DNA of 64,000 bases, taken from positions 15,477,501 through 15,541,500 of the forward strand of contig PUFA01000003.1 in assembly GCA_003508835.1 (NCBI GenBank). The letters are read 5' to 3'. A program made the position numbers and the translations under genes. This DNA is from Eonycteris spelaea (Eukaryota > Chordata > Mammalia > Chiroptera > Pteropodidae). Positions 33,585-45,828 of this stretch are shown here, in pieces; position 1 is the first letter of the stretch, and each line of letters opens with the position of its first letter. The notes under the pieces are model-generated. The model had not been told where the DNA came from. It saw only the letters and a list, made by a program, of their open reading frames with translations, and did not search any database.

Positions 33585-33815
33585 AATAGATACTTACTGA
33601 GTTCCTACAATGTGGAAGTGGAGTATATCATAAACAATATCACAGATACCAAAACCATGAACTTTGAGGGCATCCAGTTCAATAAGGAGAAATAAAGAAA
33701 ATGTTATATGACAGGATAAAAAATATAATAATCATTATTGTTACAGCTAAGTGCTATGACCATAAAAAAAAAGGGGGCAGATGACTTTCACTGAGGTTAC
33801 TTTAAGGAAACTTCC
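33585..33815 (-). mobile_element. LINE-2 fragment, antisense
   Basis: 'gatacttactgagttcctacaatgtgg' through 'catccagttcaataaggagaaataaag', 'cagctaagtgctatgacc' and 'cagatgactttcactgaggttactttaaggaaac' follow antisense L2 in order. Confidence 0.62.
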
Positions 33816-35818
33816 ATGAATTCAGTAGCATTTTTTTTTTTTCAGGCCTTTTAATCATGGTAGGGATGGCGAGAACTAAGACAAGTAAAGAGAGAAAAAG
33901 GCTAGCATCTTCTGAGCACCTCCTCTGGGTCAACTTGTACAAAGCACTTTGCTTATGTAAAAACAGATGAAAATGAGGGCATGATTAGGGGATGGATGGG
34001 CAGATGAATAGTAAAGTTCAGATGGAGTACACACCTTATGAAAGATTTACTGATATAATTAAATATGAAAGCATTTTAGGGGTAATTCATAGAGTTTTTT
34101 GAAGTCTGCACTAAAAATCCTTCTGTATTAACTTTAATGTGGCAGCAAAGTACAGAATTAATTGAAAAGGAGAAAAAAAACTGAGTGGGGAGGAGAGTGG
34201 TTAGCAAGGTGGCTATAATTATTGTCCTCAATTAGGGGCAATGGGAATGGAGAAATTAAGTAAGGTAGATGAATATGGAAAGTAAAGATAATAGTGTCAT
34301 AAATATATTATTATTTTTACAAACATTCCGTGACCGATCCTGTAATTTAGAGAAGCAGAGTCAGGAAGAATTTGAAGATATGTCTACAGAATACTCTGGA
34401 TTCCTGACAATTCAGAGTTAATGAACAGTTATTTGACATCTTTTAAACACAACTTGACCAAAAGATGAACAAATCAAGGTCATTAAACTAATGAGATAAT
34501 GGGCACCTCTCTTAGGTATCTGTTTTAATAATATTGACATAGATCCTATAGCTAAAAAGATTTCTGCTATTCTTACTTCTTGGAAAAAATTTGTATGTTG
34601 ACCACCAAAAACAAAAATACTCCAAAGTTTCTCCTAAAAATTCCTTTTAATGTCATTTGTCAATAACTTTCATAGTCTGGATTTTTTAAACATCACTTTC
34701 CTTTAAATTGTTACAAATACAACATGTATTCACTACATTATATTTGCCAAATATAGAAACAGATAAAGTGAAGGGGAAGAAAAAATAATTTTGTTACCCA
34801 GAAAAATAAACAAAACAACCACATCTTATGTGCATACCTTCAGGGGTTTTTTTCTGCACATATGAATCTATTTTAGTTCTTGGTCCATTATGACCTGCAG
34901 ATCTCCCTCTTACCACAGTTACCCAAAGATTTTCCACATTTTAAATATGTATCATTTCTTGATACCAATCTATTTATACATTCATACTTGTTAAATTTTT
35001 TGGATCCTAACAAAGAAAACAGAAAGTTTCTAACTATAAAAAAATCTTCTGAGCCTATAGCCTATCAATTAGAATGCTATATTACAAGTCAAAATGCAAT
35101 TATTTAACATGCAAAGTACGCAGATGCCAAGTTAAATAATTCCATTTTTATAACTCATTCATTAAATTATAAAAATTCCATTTTTATAATTTAAATCTCT
35201 AAAATATAAATTATTTATAAGAAAAAAATATATAAAACTGTGCTTTAAAACCTTGCCAAAATTTCCTGCTGTGTTAATATATGTGTTCTTTGACAATGGT
35301 GTTTTTTAAAGAACAAACATTTGCTATAAGCTAAGACTTACAAATTATTATCTCTATATTATAAGTAAATGTAAATCTTATCTTATTATTGGAATGATGA
35401 GTTTAGATTTATCCTAACTCAGTGAACAAAACAAAACAAATATGGGAAAAGAACTTTCTTTGTCATAAAGATGTTTAAATGGAACAAGTAAGAAACAATC
35501 TATTTCAGGAAAAATATAGATGGTTCTTTATGCAAATGTCTGCTGTTAATTTTTCAGTGTTTTCAGAAAGAAGAATCTGAAGACAAAGAAAGTAAATAGT
35601 ACTATAATTATTTAGGAGTTGGCTATGAAATCATATAGTCATTGTAATTTTACCCTAAGTTGACACATGAGTAACTGAGTAGTAAGAAATTTTATGCTAA
35701 ATTGAACTCAAGACTCTGGGGTCATGCAATGACAGGACATACAATTTAAACTGAGACAGATGGTGTCTTCTCCAAAGGAACATGCTAATTAAAGGTGAGG
35801 TTTAAGAGGGCGGTTACA
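33816..35818. other. Unassigned stretch
   Basis: 2 kb without a confident repeat or gene. Bases 35140-35185 contain two copies of ATTCCATTTTTATAA 28 bp apart. The 75-codon frame at 34880-35107 has no recognisable motif. Confidence 0.35.
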
Positions 35819-36010
35819 TATTTTTATTGTTGAGGTATAATTGACATAACTATTATATGAGTTTCAGGTATACAACATAATGCTTCGATATTTGTATATA
35901 TTGCAAAATGAACATCATAGTAAGTCTAGCTAACATTCGTCACCAAGTAACATATATTTAAAACAAGCACAAAACAGATTAGATCTATGTTTTTTTTTTT
36001 CTATGAGGAT
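35819..36010 (-). mobile_element. Old LINE-1 (L1MA/L1MB-like) 3' end, antisense
   Basis: 'tttttattgttgaggtataattgacataactattatatgagtttcaggtatacaacataatgcttcgatatttgtatatattgcaaaatgaac' is the antisense L1M 3' UTR, a very recognisable block. The right edge runs into a T-run at 35991-36002. Confidence 0.93.
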
Positions 36011-37458
36011 GATTTTAAATAAGTGTTGTGCATTGTTATTCAGATGACTATATCTGGAGTTGAAATTCTCCTATTATTTACCCTAAAACTATGATCTAGG
36101 AGTCTTTACCAAGGCGTAGCTGCCCCTTCTAGAGCAGATTAGAGAAACTCACCAGGTTACCAGTTTCAGCAACTTACCTCCAGTACATTTTTATGCTTCA
36201 GTCACATGTGCACTTCTCATTTACTTAGTTAATCATGCAATCCATAAATTTATATTAAATAGTAATTACCTGGAACTGAATTTGTTGTTAGAGAGATGCA
36301 GTCAAGAAAATACTCTCAAATTTCTCCTCGCCCAACAAAGTCCTTTACTTCCTTAGAAACTCATACCTTTATGATAGTGAATTTCACTGTTATTTTTACA
36401 TAACAGCTGTTTGTTCCTGGAAATAAGTCTCTAGGTTTACTGAACTTAATATTTCTTTAAAAAATCCCTAATGCTATTGCTCACTTGGCCCAGCCACCTC
36501 TTCTGATCATGTAGAGTCTAACCGGCTAGGCAAAAGTTACATAGTATTGAAGCCACACAATGCAAATAAATGTTCACACATTTTGTGGACTAACTTAATT
36601 TCCATTTGTTTCCAGATCATTCTTATACTTTATTTTAAGTCAAATTCTGAGATGACTACAAAGATAATGAAGGATCAGACTTTGTGGTCTGTAATCTGAA
36701 CGAAGATATAGATAAGTAATTTGAACAGAGACATATTCGTAGATGGTAGTATCATAGATCATTGATTCTTACTTTTGGAGTCATGGAATTTTGAGATCCC
36801 GATAAAAAATAGATATTTGCAAAAATGTATGTATACATAAAATTGTGAATATAATTTAACATTCTATCATGAGACATTGAATCTCATTCATGATCCTGCA
36901 TTAGAAGAACCAGAGAAGTGCTAAAGGAATATGATAAATAGACAAATTTCATTGGGAGACTATGCAAAGGTTTTCTAATGGAAAAGAGTTAACATGATCT
37001 TAAGAAAATTTAAAATTTTTCTCAGACACATATTGGAAGTAGCAGGCATATTTGGTAATATTTATTAAAAATAACTGAATCTCCATAGACTGTAAGATAG
37101 GAGGGAGTATATTATGAGAGAAAATACCTCAAACTTCAGGTAGAAGCCATATTTGATTGTCAGGTATTGAATGTCAGCTGCTAACATGTCTCTGGAGCCA
37201 CTGAAGGAGCTTCAGCTAGGACCAAGCTAAACAAATCCGTATCTGTGAAAGCAAATTAGAAGAAAGATGAGCCATGGAAAGGGAGCAAGTGATGAGGTAG
37301 GTAGCTGCTGCAATAGTCAAAGTGAGTTACAATGATGTCCTGCTAGGAAGTGATAATGATGATGAAGAGGACGTTGCTGTGGGGGCAGTATTAATAACAA
37401 CTACCAGTATAAGATCATTCCTGTCATATGAACAAGCAAAGGCTATTGCAATAAAAAA
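36011..37458. other. Unassigned stretch
   Basis: No repeat or exon recognised in 1.4 kb. (GAT/GAA)-rich sequence lies near 37350-37375. Confidence 0.35.
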
Positions 37459-37503
37459 ATATATATATATATAGATAGATAGATAAATAGATATATAGAT
37501 ATA
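37459..37503. repeat. (TA)n-(GATA)n microsatellite
   Basis: About seven TA units followed by GATA units with single-base variants. Confidence 0.93.
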
Positions 37504-37919
37504 AAGCAAATCAGAATAAAATATCCTCATCTGGCTTTCTTGAAAAAAATACTCTGAGGCTTGACAGCTATATAGTTTTGATCCATCATAATATTATCTT
37601 TAATATAAGAGAGATATTACATTATGAACGGGTAATTATTTTAAGTGGTAAATTCCAATATGTATGCCTTAAGTTTAAAGTCAACTGAAAGAATAAGTCA
37701 GAAAACATCATAAAGGAAACTCTTAAGAGATGGACTTATATTTAAATTATAATTTTGCCAAATGTCCATCATGGAGCCAATAGTTTATGTTCCTTTTCCA
37801 GAGGAAAAAATAAAAACTATTTCCTAAAGAATGAATTCAGAACCACTCCCTTTTCTCTCCATGCTCATTCTGGCAAATCCAATTCATTTCAATTAAGAAA
37901 ATTATTACTTTACTAGACA

Positions 37920-38045
37920 TACAGTGATCACTTCATAGTATATATAAAAGTTGAATTATAATGCTGTATACTTGAAACTAATATAATATTGTATGTTAAC
38001 TATAATCAAAAATAATTTTTTAAATAAATTAAGTTAAAAAAATAA
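37920..38045 (+). mobile_element. LINE-1 3' terminus, sense
   Basis: 'tataatgctgtatacttgaaactaatataatattgtatgttaactataatcaaaaat' is the common mammalian L1 3' UTR end, followed by an A-rich tail. Confidence 0.88.
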
Positions 38046-38202
38046 AATTATTACTGTATAAATATGTGAGGCATTATGTTTGGTGGGAACAGGGCAGGGA
38101 GAAAACTGAGTGAAATATATTTCAGTATAAAAATCTAATAGGGAAAAATGTTGATAAAGATAAAAATGTGATAATAAGATGAGGAAAGATTTTAAGGCAG
38201 TG

Positions 38203-38335
38203 GTTTCCAACTCTGGTAGCACGCTGGAATCATCTGAGAGCTTTAAGAAACGTTCGTATCTATTTTCCACCTCCAGAGATACTGACTTAATTGGCATAGT
38301 TTGTAGGCAGGACATCAAGATTTTCTAAATCTTAC
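38203..38335 (+). mobile_element. hAT-Charlie non-autonomous element (MER5/MER58-like)
   Basis: It starts CAGTGGTTTCCAACTCTGG, then 'agcacgctggaatcatctgagagctttaagaaa', 'ccagagatactgacttaattgg' and 'acatcaagattttctaaa'. These are consecutive landmarks of the CAGTGGTTCTCAACTCTGG hAT family. The right terminal repeat is lost. Confidence 0.85.
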
Positions 38336-38564
38336 TGTACCTTTTAAATTATGAAATAGTTGATATCTGAGGTAAGCCTTTATGGGTGGGTAAAATCTTG
38401 ACAGGCAGAGATAGAGGTGAAGGACAGGAAGACATTTGCAAAGGAACCAAGGCAAGAACGCCTTACATAGAAAGTAAGTTAGAGTTAAATGAACTTGTGA
38501 GGCAGGGCCATATTATGAAGTGCCTGATAGAACAGACAATACAAAACTAAGAACACCTTAAAAG
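38336..38564. other. Possible decayed antisense L2
   Basis: 'gacatttgcaaaggaaccaaggcaagaacgcc...ttgtgaggcagggccatattatgaagtgcctga' resembles the antisense L2 interior ('gcaaaggccctgaggcagg') only loosely. Confidence 0.35.
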
Positions 38565-38710
38565 ACTCAGGATACCCAGATCCAAGTCCTAAATGTGCTC
38601 CTCACTGGTTCTATGAATTTAGACTATTCATCTAACTTACGAGTACTGATTTACTCACTTATAAAATAGACACAATAGCTATGTATACAATTAAATGTCT
38701 GTGTTTGTAC
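38565..38710 (+). mobile_element. MIR SINE
   Basis: 'actcaggatacccagatccaagtcctaaatgtgctcctcactggttctatgaatttagac' and 'tactgatttactcacttataaaatagacacaata' correspond to MIR 'gggttcaaatcc-gctctgccacttact' and 'cctcagtttcctcatctgtaaaatgg'. Confidence 0.8.
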
Positions 38711-39840
38711 ATTAGGTAAGAATTTATAATTTACAAATACATTTTTACCAAAATGATGCAATCTATTTAGGGAGCTATTAACAACAGTGTTATAATTCAG
38801 TTAACCCTAGAAAAGAAAGTATTAGATTTTCTCATCTTTGTAGCTTTAGTACCAGAGGACCTGGAATGTGACAACCCTGTCAATACTTTTTGGTTAAATT
38901 AAATATAAGAATTTGGCCATTTAGTATTTTTCATAAATACTTATTTCCATCTTCTTATTTAAAATAGCACCATCTTAGAATATTCAGAAGTAAACTTGTT
39001 TTTTTCTGTGTCTATTACCTTCTAATAAACATTTGTCACCTGAACACACAGACATTTGTCACCTCCCACACACACATCTATATCATGTGACTTTTGCATA
39101 TGCAATCAATTTTGATCTATTCTGATCTCTTCAGTTCTACTTCATTTCATTGTATAACATTGTTTTTTAGTAAAAAAGCAAAATAATTCAAGAAATTGGT
39201 TTCATGATTCTCCAGTGGGTCATGGGTGACTAAATGAGCCACTCACTCTAAATCTAGTGGGTCTCTCAAACCTGTAGTTCGAGAAAGATTTCTCTATAAA
39301 TCTCAATGTGCACTTTGGTAGAAAATATCCGTACCTTGAGAAACCAAGATTCTTTACCTCTGAAATGTCTGCTAACCAGACAGGAAGTAGTTATGATATT
39401 CCTTTTCCCCATTAAAACAGTATCATAGTTACAAATGTTAATAAAATTGGAGCATTGCTGGACTCCGAGCATTGCCAGAGGGCTTTTAGAACTGAATCTG
39501 ATGTTCATATGAAAGAGATGCTAGTGTTTAACTATTTCACCTTGCAGTGATGAGAAGATTTTGAATAAACCTAAGCATGTTGAAAAAAAATCATCCACTT
39601 GTCTTTTAAAAACTTAGCTGATTCCTCTAAAATGAGATTTTTCTGCTTCTGACTGGAGTAAAATGCCGAGTTGATGGAAGAGTGTTAATATTCCATATGT
39701 CATACTTGTGAAAAGCCTCAAGCACTTTGCTGATTTTAAGAGAAGGCATTTCCTTTGAAATACAGATCAACCATTTTTATAAAAATATTTTATTTTGCCA
39801 CCTTAGAAATATCACAAATTGGATCTTACTCTCTGTAATT
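38711..39840. other. Unassigned stretch
   Basis: No confident repeat or gene. A 13-mer, ACATTTGTCACCT, occurs twice within 39030-39064. Confidence 0.35.
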
Positions 39841-39906
39841 GTGTTTGTTTTGTTTTGTTTTGTTTGTTTTGTTTTTTGTTTTTTGTTTGTTTTGTTTTGT
39901 TTGTTT
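39841..39906. repeat. (TTTTG)n / (TGTTT)n pentanucleotide repeat
   Basis: T-rich pentamer array with several length variants. It could be an expanded antisense A-tail of a retroposon whose body is unrecognisable. Confidence 0.93.
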
Positions 39907-40550
39907 AATCAGGCTGAGGCATATCTTGCCTGTATCTCCTTTTCCTTGAGGTATCTGGTGAACTATCAGTGAGCCTGACTCATAGATTCTTTAGGTACAC
40001 TGGTTTAGTAAAATGTTGCCATGGCACAACTAAAATGGCATCATTTACTTTAAACTTGAAATTTCTTTTTTGGGTCAAAAACGTTTTTTTTTAGTGGAGG
40101 TTTTGTGTGTTTAAGCTTCTAAACTAAACAGATTGAGGCAATAAAATATATACGTCTTCATCACTCATGTTCCACAAACTTTAAGGTTTGTTAGGTTAAC
40201 TGAAATTTACCTTGGGTACCATTTGTATTTTGCTATTTTTCAAGGAGTTCAAAAATGACACAATATAGCTATAATGAGTATCTCTCATACTATTATTAGC
40301 TATGGTCTGTGGTATTAAAAATGAAATAGGAATAGTAATTTACTATCTTTCCCAACAAAATAACACTTATTTCTCTCTTTTGCTATCCTATCCTAATTAA
40401 TGGCCTGCTCTGTTTCAAACAATGCAATTGTGTTGCACATTCCCACCTGACCACCCTGATCCCCTGGTGGGTGATGATACTGGCTGCCCCGAAATGCCTG
40501 AGGCTGCCTAGCTCTTTCCTCTGCTGCCCTGTCAGTTACCATTTCAAGGT
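39907..40550. other. Unassigned stretch
   Basis: No feature recognised. Bases 40430-40530 are less AT-rich just before the TC array. Confidence 0.35.
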
Positions 40551-40565
40551 GTCTCTCTCTCTCTT

Positions 40566-40631
<66 letters not shown>

Positions 40632-40633
40632 TG
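40551..40633. repeat. (TC)n-(TG)n microsatellite
   Basis: About 30 TC units with two TCTTC interruptions (40551-40614), switching directly to nine or so TG units (40615-40633). Confidence 0.97.
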
Positions 40634-40734
40634 CATGGCATAAAATGGAATATTTATTTTCTGAGCAAATACTGTAGTTTAAATGCCCAGACCACAGTCA
40701 GAAAAGAGGAACATCTTAGAATTTACTTATTTAA

Positions 40735-40855
40735 AACTTATTCTGTCTACTCCCCTGTACTAGATTGTAAGTGCAATGAGAACATGAATCTTTGTCTTTT
40801 GTATTCACCAATGGCAGATATAGAATAGTGCCTGCATTTATTTTTAACACATCTA
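40735..40855 (+). mobile_element. LINE-2 3' end, sense
   Basis: 'cccctgtactagattgtaagtgcaatgagaacatgaatctttgtcttttgtattcacc' and 'atagtgcctgcattt' match L2 'ccactagactgtaagctccatgagggcagggac-ttgtct' and 'agtgcctggcac'. Confidence 0.78.
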
Positions 40856-41518
40856 TAAATAATATTGATGATTATTTGTTCTATATATTGTAAGTTTTTC
40901 TCAGTTCATAGTTAGACTTTAATTATTATTTTTTTGTATTTTAAAATTAAAAAAAAAAAAGTCTAGCAATCTTTGCCCTTATGGTTTCCTCAGCTTTCTA
41001 ACTGCCTATCGTATCCCAAAAGAAGTGTAAAATCTTGCCTTGGCATATCCTATTTCATTTCTTCCCTGTGTATATACCACAAATATTGAAGCCAGACAGC
41101 TGCACAGAATCATTCTATCATTCCAGCACTTGTTAGGTACCTGATGTCGCAGTAGGCATTGTGGGATGTACCATATATGTATAATATAGAAACATGTTCA
41201 ATGTTTCTGATACATATTCAAAGAATAAATATGCAAAATATTAATATGGAGAGCTATAAAATTGATGACCCTTACAGCGGATAATGGATTGCCAAATATA
41301 CATATCAGGTTCTATGAGATTAGCATACAATAAAGGATGACAGTGGGCTATAGTGAGATGAAAAGTTTAAATTAAACCTTAAAATTATCTGAAGGCTAAT
41401 CTGGCAATGAAGAATAATAATTTCAGTGCACTAAAGCAATAAAGTTATATTTCTTAAATGCCTAGATAATAAAAAGATCAGAATGGAATGTGCTCAATGT
41501 CAGTGTCTAAACTACTAT
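40856..41518. other. Unassigned stretch
   Basis: No confident feature. Near 41120-41170 'ccagcacttgttaggtacctgatgtcgcagtaggcattg' is weakly antisense L2/MIR-like. Confidence 0.35.
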
Positions 41519-41668
41519 GAGAAAGAAGGAGGGGAGTGAGGGAAGGAGGAAGAAAAAATGAAAGAAGGAAGGAAGAATGTAAGGAAGGAAAAATGGAAGG
41601 AAGGAAGGAAGGAAGGAAGGAAGGAAGGAAGGAAGGAAGGAAGGAAGGAAGGAAGGAAGGAAGGAAGG
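41519..41668. repeat. Purine tract with (GGAA)18
   Basis: From 41519 the plus strand is nearly all purine. The last 74 bp (41595-41668) are an uninterrupted (GGAA)18.5 array. The translation as repeated LPSF/FLPS residues on the minus strand is an artefact of the repeat. Confidence 0.98.
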
Positions 41669-43154
41669 TGACATCCTGAAAAGCCAGACTTCTGTTGGTT
41701 CCACTTAAGATTTCCTGAACAATCCATTGGGTTATGTATTCTAGCAGAAGTAATGCATCTGATCTGGTGATAATTATATTTCTTTTATTGTAATCCTTGG
41801 TTTGAGAGTAAGATCTATGATTGTAGAAAATCACACATGCTGAATTATCCTCAAAAATCTGAATAGTTATGCTGGACGTGAAGTTATTCCTCCTGGCTCA
41901 GAATCAGCCAGAATGACAGATGATTCAAACTGTTATGGACCACATCTTAAAAGGACAAATAAATATCAGTCAATGTGTCTTTCTTTTCTCTTCCTGGAAC
42001 AGTTCTTAAGTGCTTGATTGGAATAGATGCTAAGTGACAGAAACAGCACATTCTTACTCAAGAATATCGAAGGGAATAACCTCACATGCTCACAAACAAT
42101 AGAAATAGTAGAACTGATTGAGAACAGGATCGATTCTAATGAAACTGTCGATGTCTTAATGCTTTGCTATCTGTTTAAGGTAAGTCCTCTTATGGTAAGG
42201 TGACTAGAGTGTAGTGATTAAATTTTAAAGTAAAAGACAATCAAAAATAAAGTTGTACACTCACTTGCAAATCACTTAGTGAACAGAGAAAGATGTAAAA
42301 GAGCAAGAGAGAAAGAGAGACTAAGAGAGAGCAGGAGGTGTGCTATACACCACTGAAGTTTGTTTATCAAAACAGCAGGTACAAGATGGCTCCCTGTTCT
42401 CTCAGAAGTGGATTATAATTGGGAGATGAGTTTCCTGATCTGACTTGGATGGAAATCACTCCAGCTCTAAGGACCTTGATGGAGGTCTTCTTCGAGAATT
42501 GTGCAACCCCTGCATTTGTCATCCTACCTCCTGCGAATGCTTTGAATTCTGTTTGGCTCCTGGCCTTACCAGAGCATGTCTGATTACATGCCCCTTCTTG
42601 GTAGCTTATTCATACAGTAAATTCCCATGTTCACTCATAATTCAAAGTTGTATTATCTCTTCCTCTCCAATCAATAGAGTAAATATTTATATGGCAAATA
42701 TGGAAGAAATAGGACAAATCAGAGACCCACATTACCAAATCTACCTGTATGTCCTACCATATATTGGACAGGCCAGAAAATAGTCATCCTATTATACTCA
42801 GTTGATGATCTTATTCTAATTGGATATATCTAAAAATGCGTAAAGATTCTCAATGTAAATTCCAAAGCTCTTCTGAGAAGTAGGAGTGAATTTAATGTGA
42901 GTTCCCCTTACATGAGAAACTTCTGAGCACAAAGCAATGACCTTTGTCACTTAGACTAAACACCCTTCTCATGCCCTTTTATAGCTATCGAAGCATTGCA
43001 AGATAAAAAAGAATTCTCATCTCTTTATCTGCTCAAATTCTGAAGGGAATTTGACTCACTGCATGTCATTCTGATATTGGTGATTCACCTGTGTATATAA
43101 GAGGATTCCTTTTTTATTCTTCGCTAGTCAGTGTTTAATCTTTTTCCTCAACAG
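41669..43154. other. Unassigned stretch
   Basis: No confident repeat. A 112-codon plus frame at 42445-42783 lies in somewhat less AT-rich sequence but starts and stops without splice or promoter context. An old LTR is an alternative. (GA)-rich sequence lies at 42301-42335. Confidence 0.35.
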
Positions 43155-43330
43155 TTAAAGATTTCATTCATTCATTTATTATTTCATATATTTGCCAAAC
43201 ATTTATTTAATTCCTAATATGCCAGATACTACTCCAGGCACTGGAGAAGTAAAAAAAAAAAAAAAAGTGATTCTCTGCTGTCAAGCAACTCATATACTTA
43301 TGACAATAATTAAAAGAAGCATTTTTTTTC
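43155..43330 (-). mobile_element. LINE-2 3' end, antisense
   Basis: 'tcattcattcatttattatttcatatatttgccaaacatttatttaattcctaatatgccagatactactccaggcactggagaagt' is the antisense L2 terminus. An A-run at 43252-43266 and 'gattctctgctgtcaagcaactcatatact' (the 'ccctgccctcatggagcttac' block) follow. Confidence 0.75.
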
Positions 43331-43889
43331 TATGAATAAAAACAAGTATCACATAAATCCCATGTTTTAAGTTTATGTTGATTACTGTATATTGTGGAAA
43401 TTCACAAGTCAGTTTTTGATAGTTTTGAGATTCACTGAAGCTTTTATTCAGTTTCCTAATCACTGACTGAAGTTTATTCAATACTTATATATTAAGTGTT
43501 GAAACTCTTATTTTTTTTAATAACTCATCTAATTAATATTGATACTGAATGGTTGACTTGCTTTTGAGTGATTAAAAAATTACTCATTTCTACCAACTTT
43601 GATTTTGATGTAATAAAAGAAGAAGGGAGGATAGAGAAGAACCCTGTTGCTAGTTTCTTCCTGTTTCCTCTGTGAGCAAAACCAGAAAGCCACTAAGTGA
43701 GGATGTGGTAGGAAGTTATACAAAAGAGCTAAGAGGCAATACCTTGTTTTGACAAGACAAGAAGCTAGACTTCACTAGAAGGTTTTTTAATGTGAAATTA
43801 CATTACCTGCAGAAATGGGACTGCTTTAGGGTGAATGCAAATTGGCTTATTCTATACTGGAGTTGTAATAACCATCAAAGCTAATATTT
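43331..43889. other. Unassigned stretch
   Basis: No feature recognised. Confidence 0.35.
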
Positions 43890-44830
43890 TTAACCACATT
43901 TTTATCTTTAGGATGAATTTATATACACTAGTTTCTATAAGCATATGCACTTCATCTTATTTGCCCTTTGTTAGTTATTTTCCAACTATTCATTACTTAT
44001 TGTTTTGGTTTTGTAACTGGCCCTGGGAGTCAAATTTAGGAAAGTGACATTGGTTTTTAAGCAGCTGTTTTTGCCAGTCTTGATCAATTTCTGATTGCTT
44101 TGTGTTCAGAGAATAAGTCCTATATTATATTGTATCTTTTTAGATGTATCTTTGTGCTTAATGCATAGGCATTTTTTTAAGTATCCTGTGGGAATGTTGA
44201 AGAGGATATACTTTATGTGTGTAGAGTAAAAAATTAATTTGTACTGTATAATTATTAAATAACTTTATTTATTATATTATTTAAATATTCTTTATTCTTA
44301 TTTACATTGGTTCTGCTTGATTGATTGAGACCAAGAAGAGATATCTAAAGTCTCCTTTCCTTGCTTTACAAGTTTTCACTTAACACATTTTAATGCTATG
44401 CTATTTAGCACATAAAGATTCGTGAAGTCATATCATTATTGTAGATTTTATATTTAACCAATAAAATATGGCTTTCTTTGTCTATTTAGCTCATATTACC
44501 TTGAATTCTACTTTTCCTCTTATAAATATTACAATCTTGCGTAGTTTTTAGTTTGTATATTCAAGGATTATGCTCATCTTTTGCTTTAAAATTTCTAAGG
44601 ATGTTTTAAACATTTAAACTCTTTTCAATATAATATATTTAAATTTTTTAAAAACATAAACCTAAGAGCTGTTTTCAATTTTTAATAAGTGAGAATTGAA
44701 GAACTTTTGACTTTAATCCTCACTTGCTCTGTATGTTTTTAAACATCTTCCAGTATGAAGACAGTATAATTAATTTTGCAAATATTGCTCTCATCTGTGC
44801 ATAGAGCTATTTTGTTTAACTTATAATTTA
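43890..44830 (-). mobile_element. Ancient LINE-1, antisense, strongly decayed
   Basis: 'gcataggcatttttttaagtatcctgtgggaatgttgaag', 'gaagagatatctaaagtctcctttccttgc', 'ataaaatatggctttctttgtctatttagctcatattaccttgaattct' and 'acaatcttgcgtagtttttagtttgtatattcaagg' follow, in order, the antisense L1M region upstream of ORF2's reverse transcriptase. Edges are uncertain. Confidence 0.65.
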
Positions 44831-44851
44831 CTATAAGAGTAATTTTATTAA

Positions 44852-44870
44852 CCCCCCCCATTTGGGGGGG
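44852..44870. other. C8-ATTT-G7 inverted repeat
   Basis: A run of eight C, the spacer ATTT, then seven G. It is a perfect 7-bp GC-only stem with a 4- to 5-base loop, embedded in AT-rich DNA. Confidence 0.95.
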
Positions 44871-45607
44871 CAGCAGATGCAAAAAACGTGAGTTGTCTAA
44901 CAAAATCAAGTGTGTATTGGTGGCCAGGGATTTGAAAAGTGTCTTCTCCCATCCTCACATTATCTTGTGAAGAGAAGGTGGCAAATTAAGATGACACTTC
45001 ATTTAATTTAAATTTCTTATAGTCATATTGCTTTCAGTGTAGGAAAAAAAAATGTGGATTGTTTTAGTTAGTATATTTCACCTGAGAGGAACAGGCATAG
45101 GTAAAAACATTCTTCTTGACCTTATAAACTTTACTTATTGGCACTTTAGAACATGTCCATATCAAACAGGTGGTTTCTTGTTAAGTATCCTGGGAAAGGG
45201 CATTAATAAATTAATATCTGAGAATGAAGAGTATTCAAGAAACTTCTTGGATGAAGTAGAATGAGCTACACCTCATGAAGACCAAATACAAGACTTCAAG
45301 GAGAGGTTTTCCCTGTTGTTTCATTAGAAAGACTACACAGAACGGATGGTAACTGTGTCTGCTGTTTCCCGGATAATATACTGACACACCTGGTGGGGCA
45401 TTTCATATCTGAACGGCACCATTAAAAGTACACTACTTAAGAAGTAAGATGTTTATTCCTCTGAATGCCTGACCATTAAGTTTTCTGAGTATCTCCTAAG
45501 GGTTATCATTTTAATGCTGCTATGTAGTAAATTAAAAATTCACCTTTTGCTTTTAATTGCAAATAAGATGAAGATACACGTGAACCAGGCCATGGAACAC
45601 CTCAGCC
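44871..45607. other. Unassigned stretch
   Basis: No confident repeat or gene. The 70-codon frame at 45052-45264 has no recognisable motif. Confidence 0.35.
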
Positions 45608-45828
45608 CAGGGATCCCAACCCCTGGGCCATGGGCCAGTATAAGTCAGTGACCTGTTAGGAACTGGGAGGCACAGCAGGAGGTGAGCAGCAGGAGAGCCA
45701 GCGAAGCTTCATCTGTATTTGCAGCTGCTCTCCAGCGCTAGCATCACCACCTCAGCTCCTCTGATTATCAGGCATCAGATTCTCATTAGAACACCAGTCC
45801 CTGGTGCCAAATAGTTTAGGAACCACTG
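45608..45828 (+). mobile_element. MER1-like hAT-Charlie element
   Basis: It starts CAGGGATCCCAACCCCTGGGCC, continues 'gtgacctgttaggaactgggaggcacagcaggaggtgag', 'gcgaagcttcatctgtatttgcagctgctctcc' and 'atcagattctcattaga', and ends 'ccctggtgccaaatagtttaggaaccactg'. Both hAT termini are present. The middle of the roughly 530-bp consensus is deleted. No convincing 8-bp target duplication remains. Confidence 0.9.

Noticed and set aside
41478..41834. Minus-strand frame with repeated LPSF residues
   Set aside because: It is a direct translation of the GGAA microsatellite.
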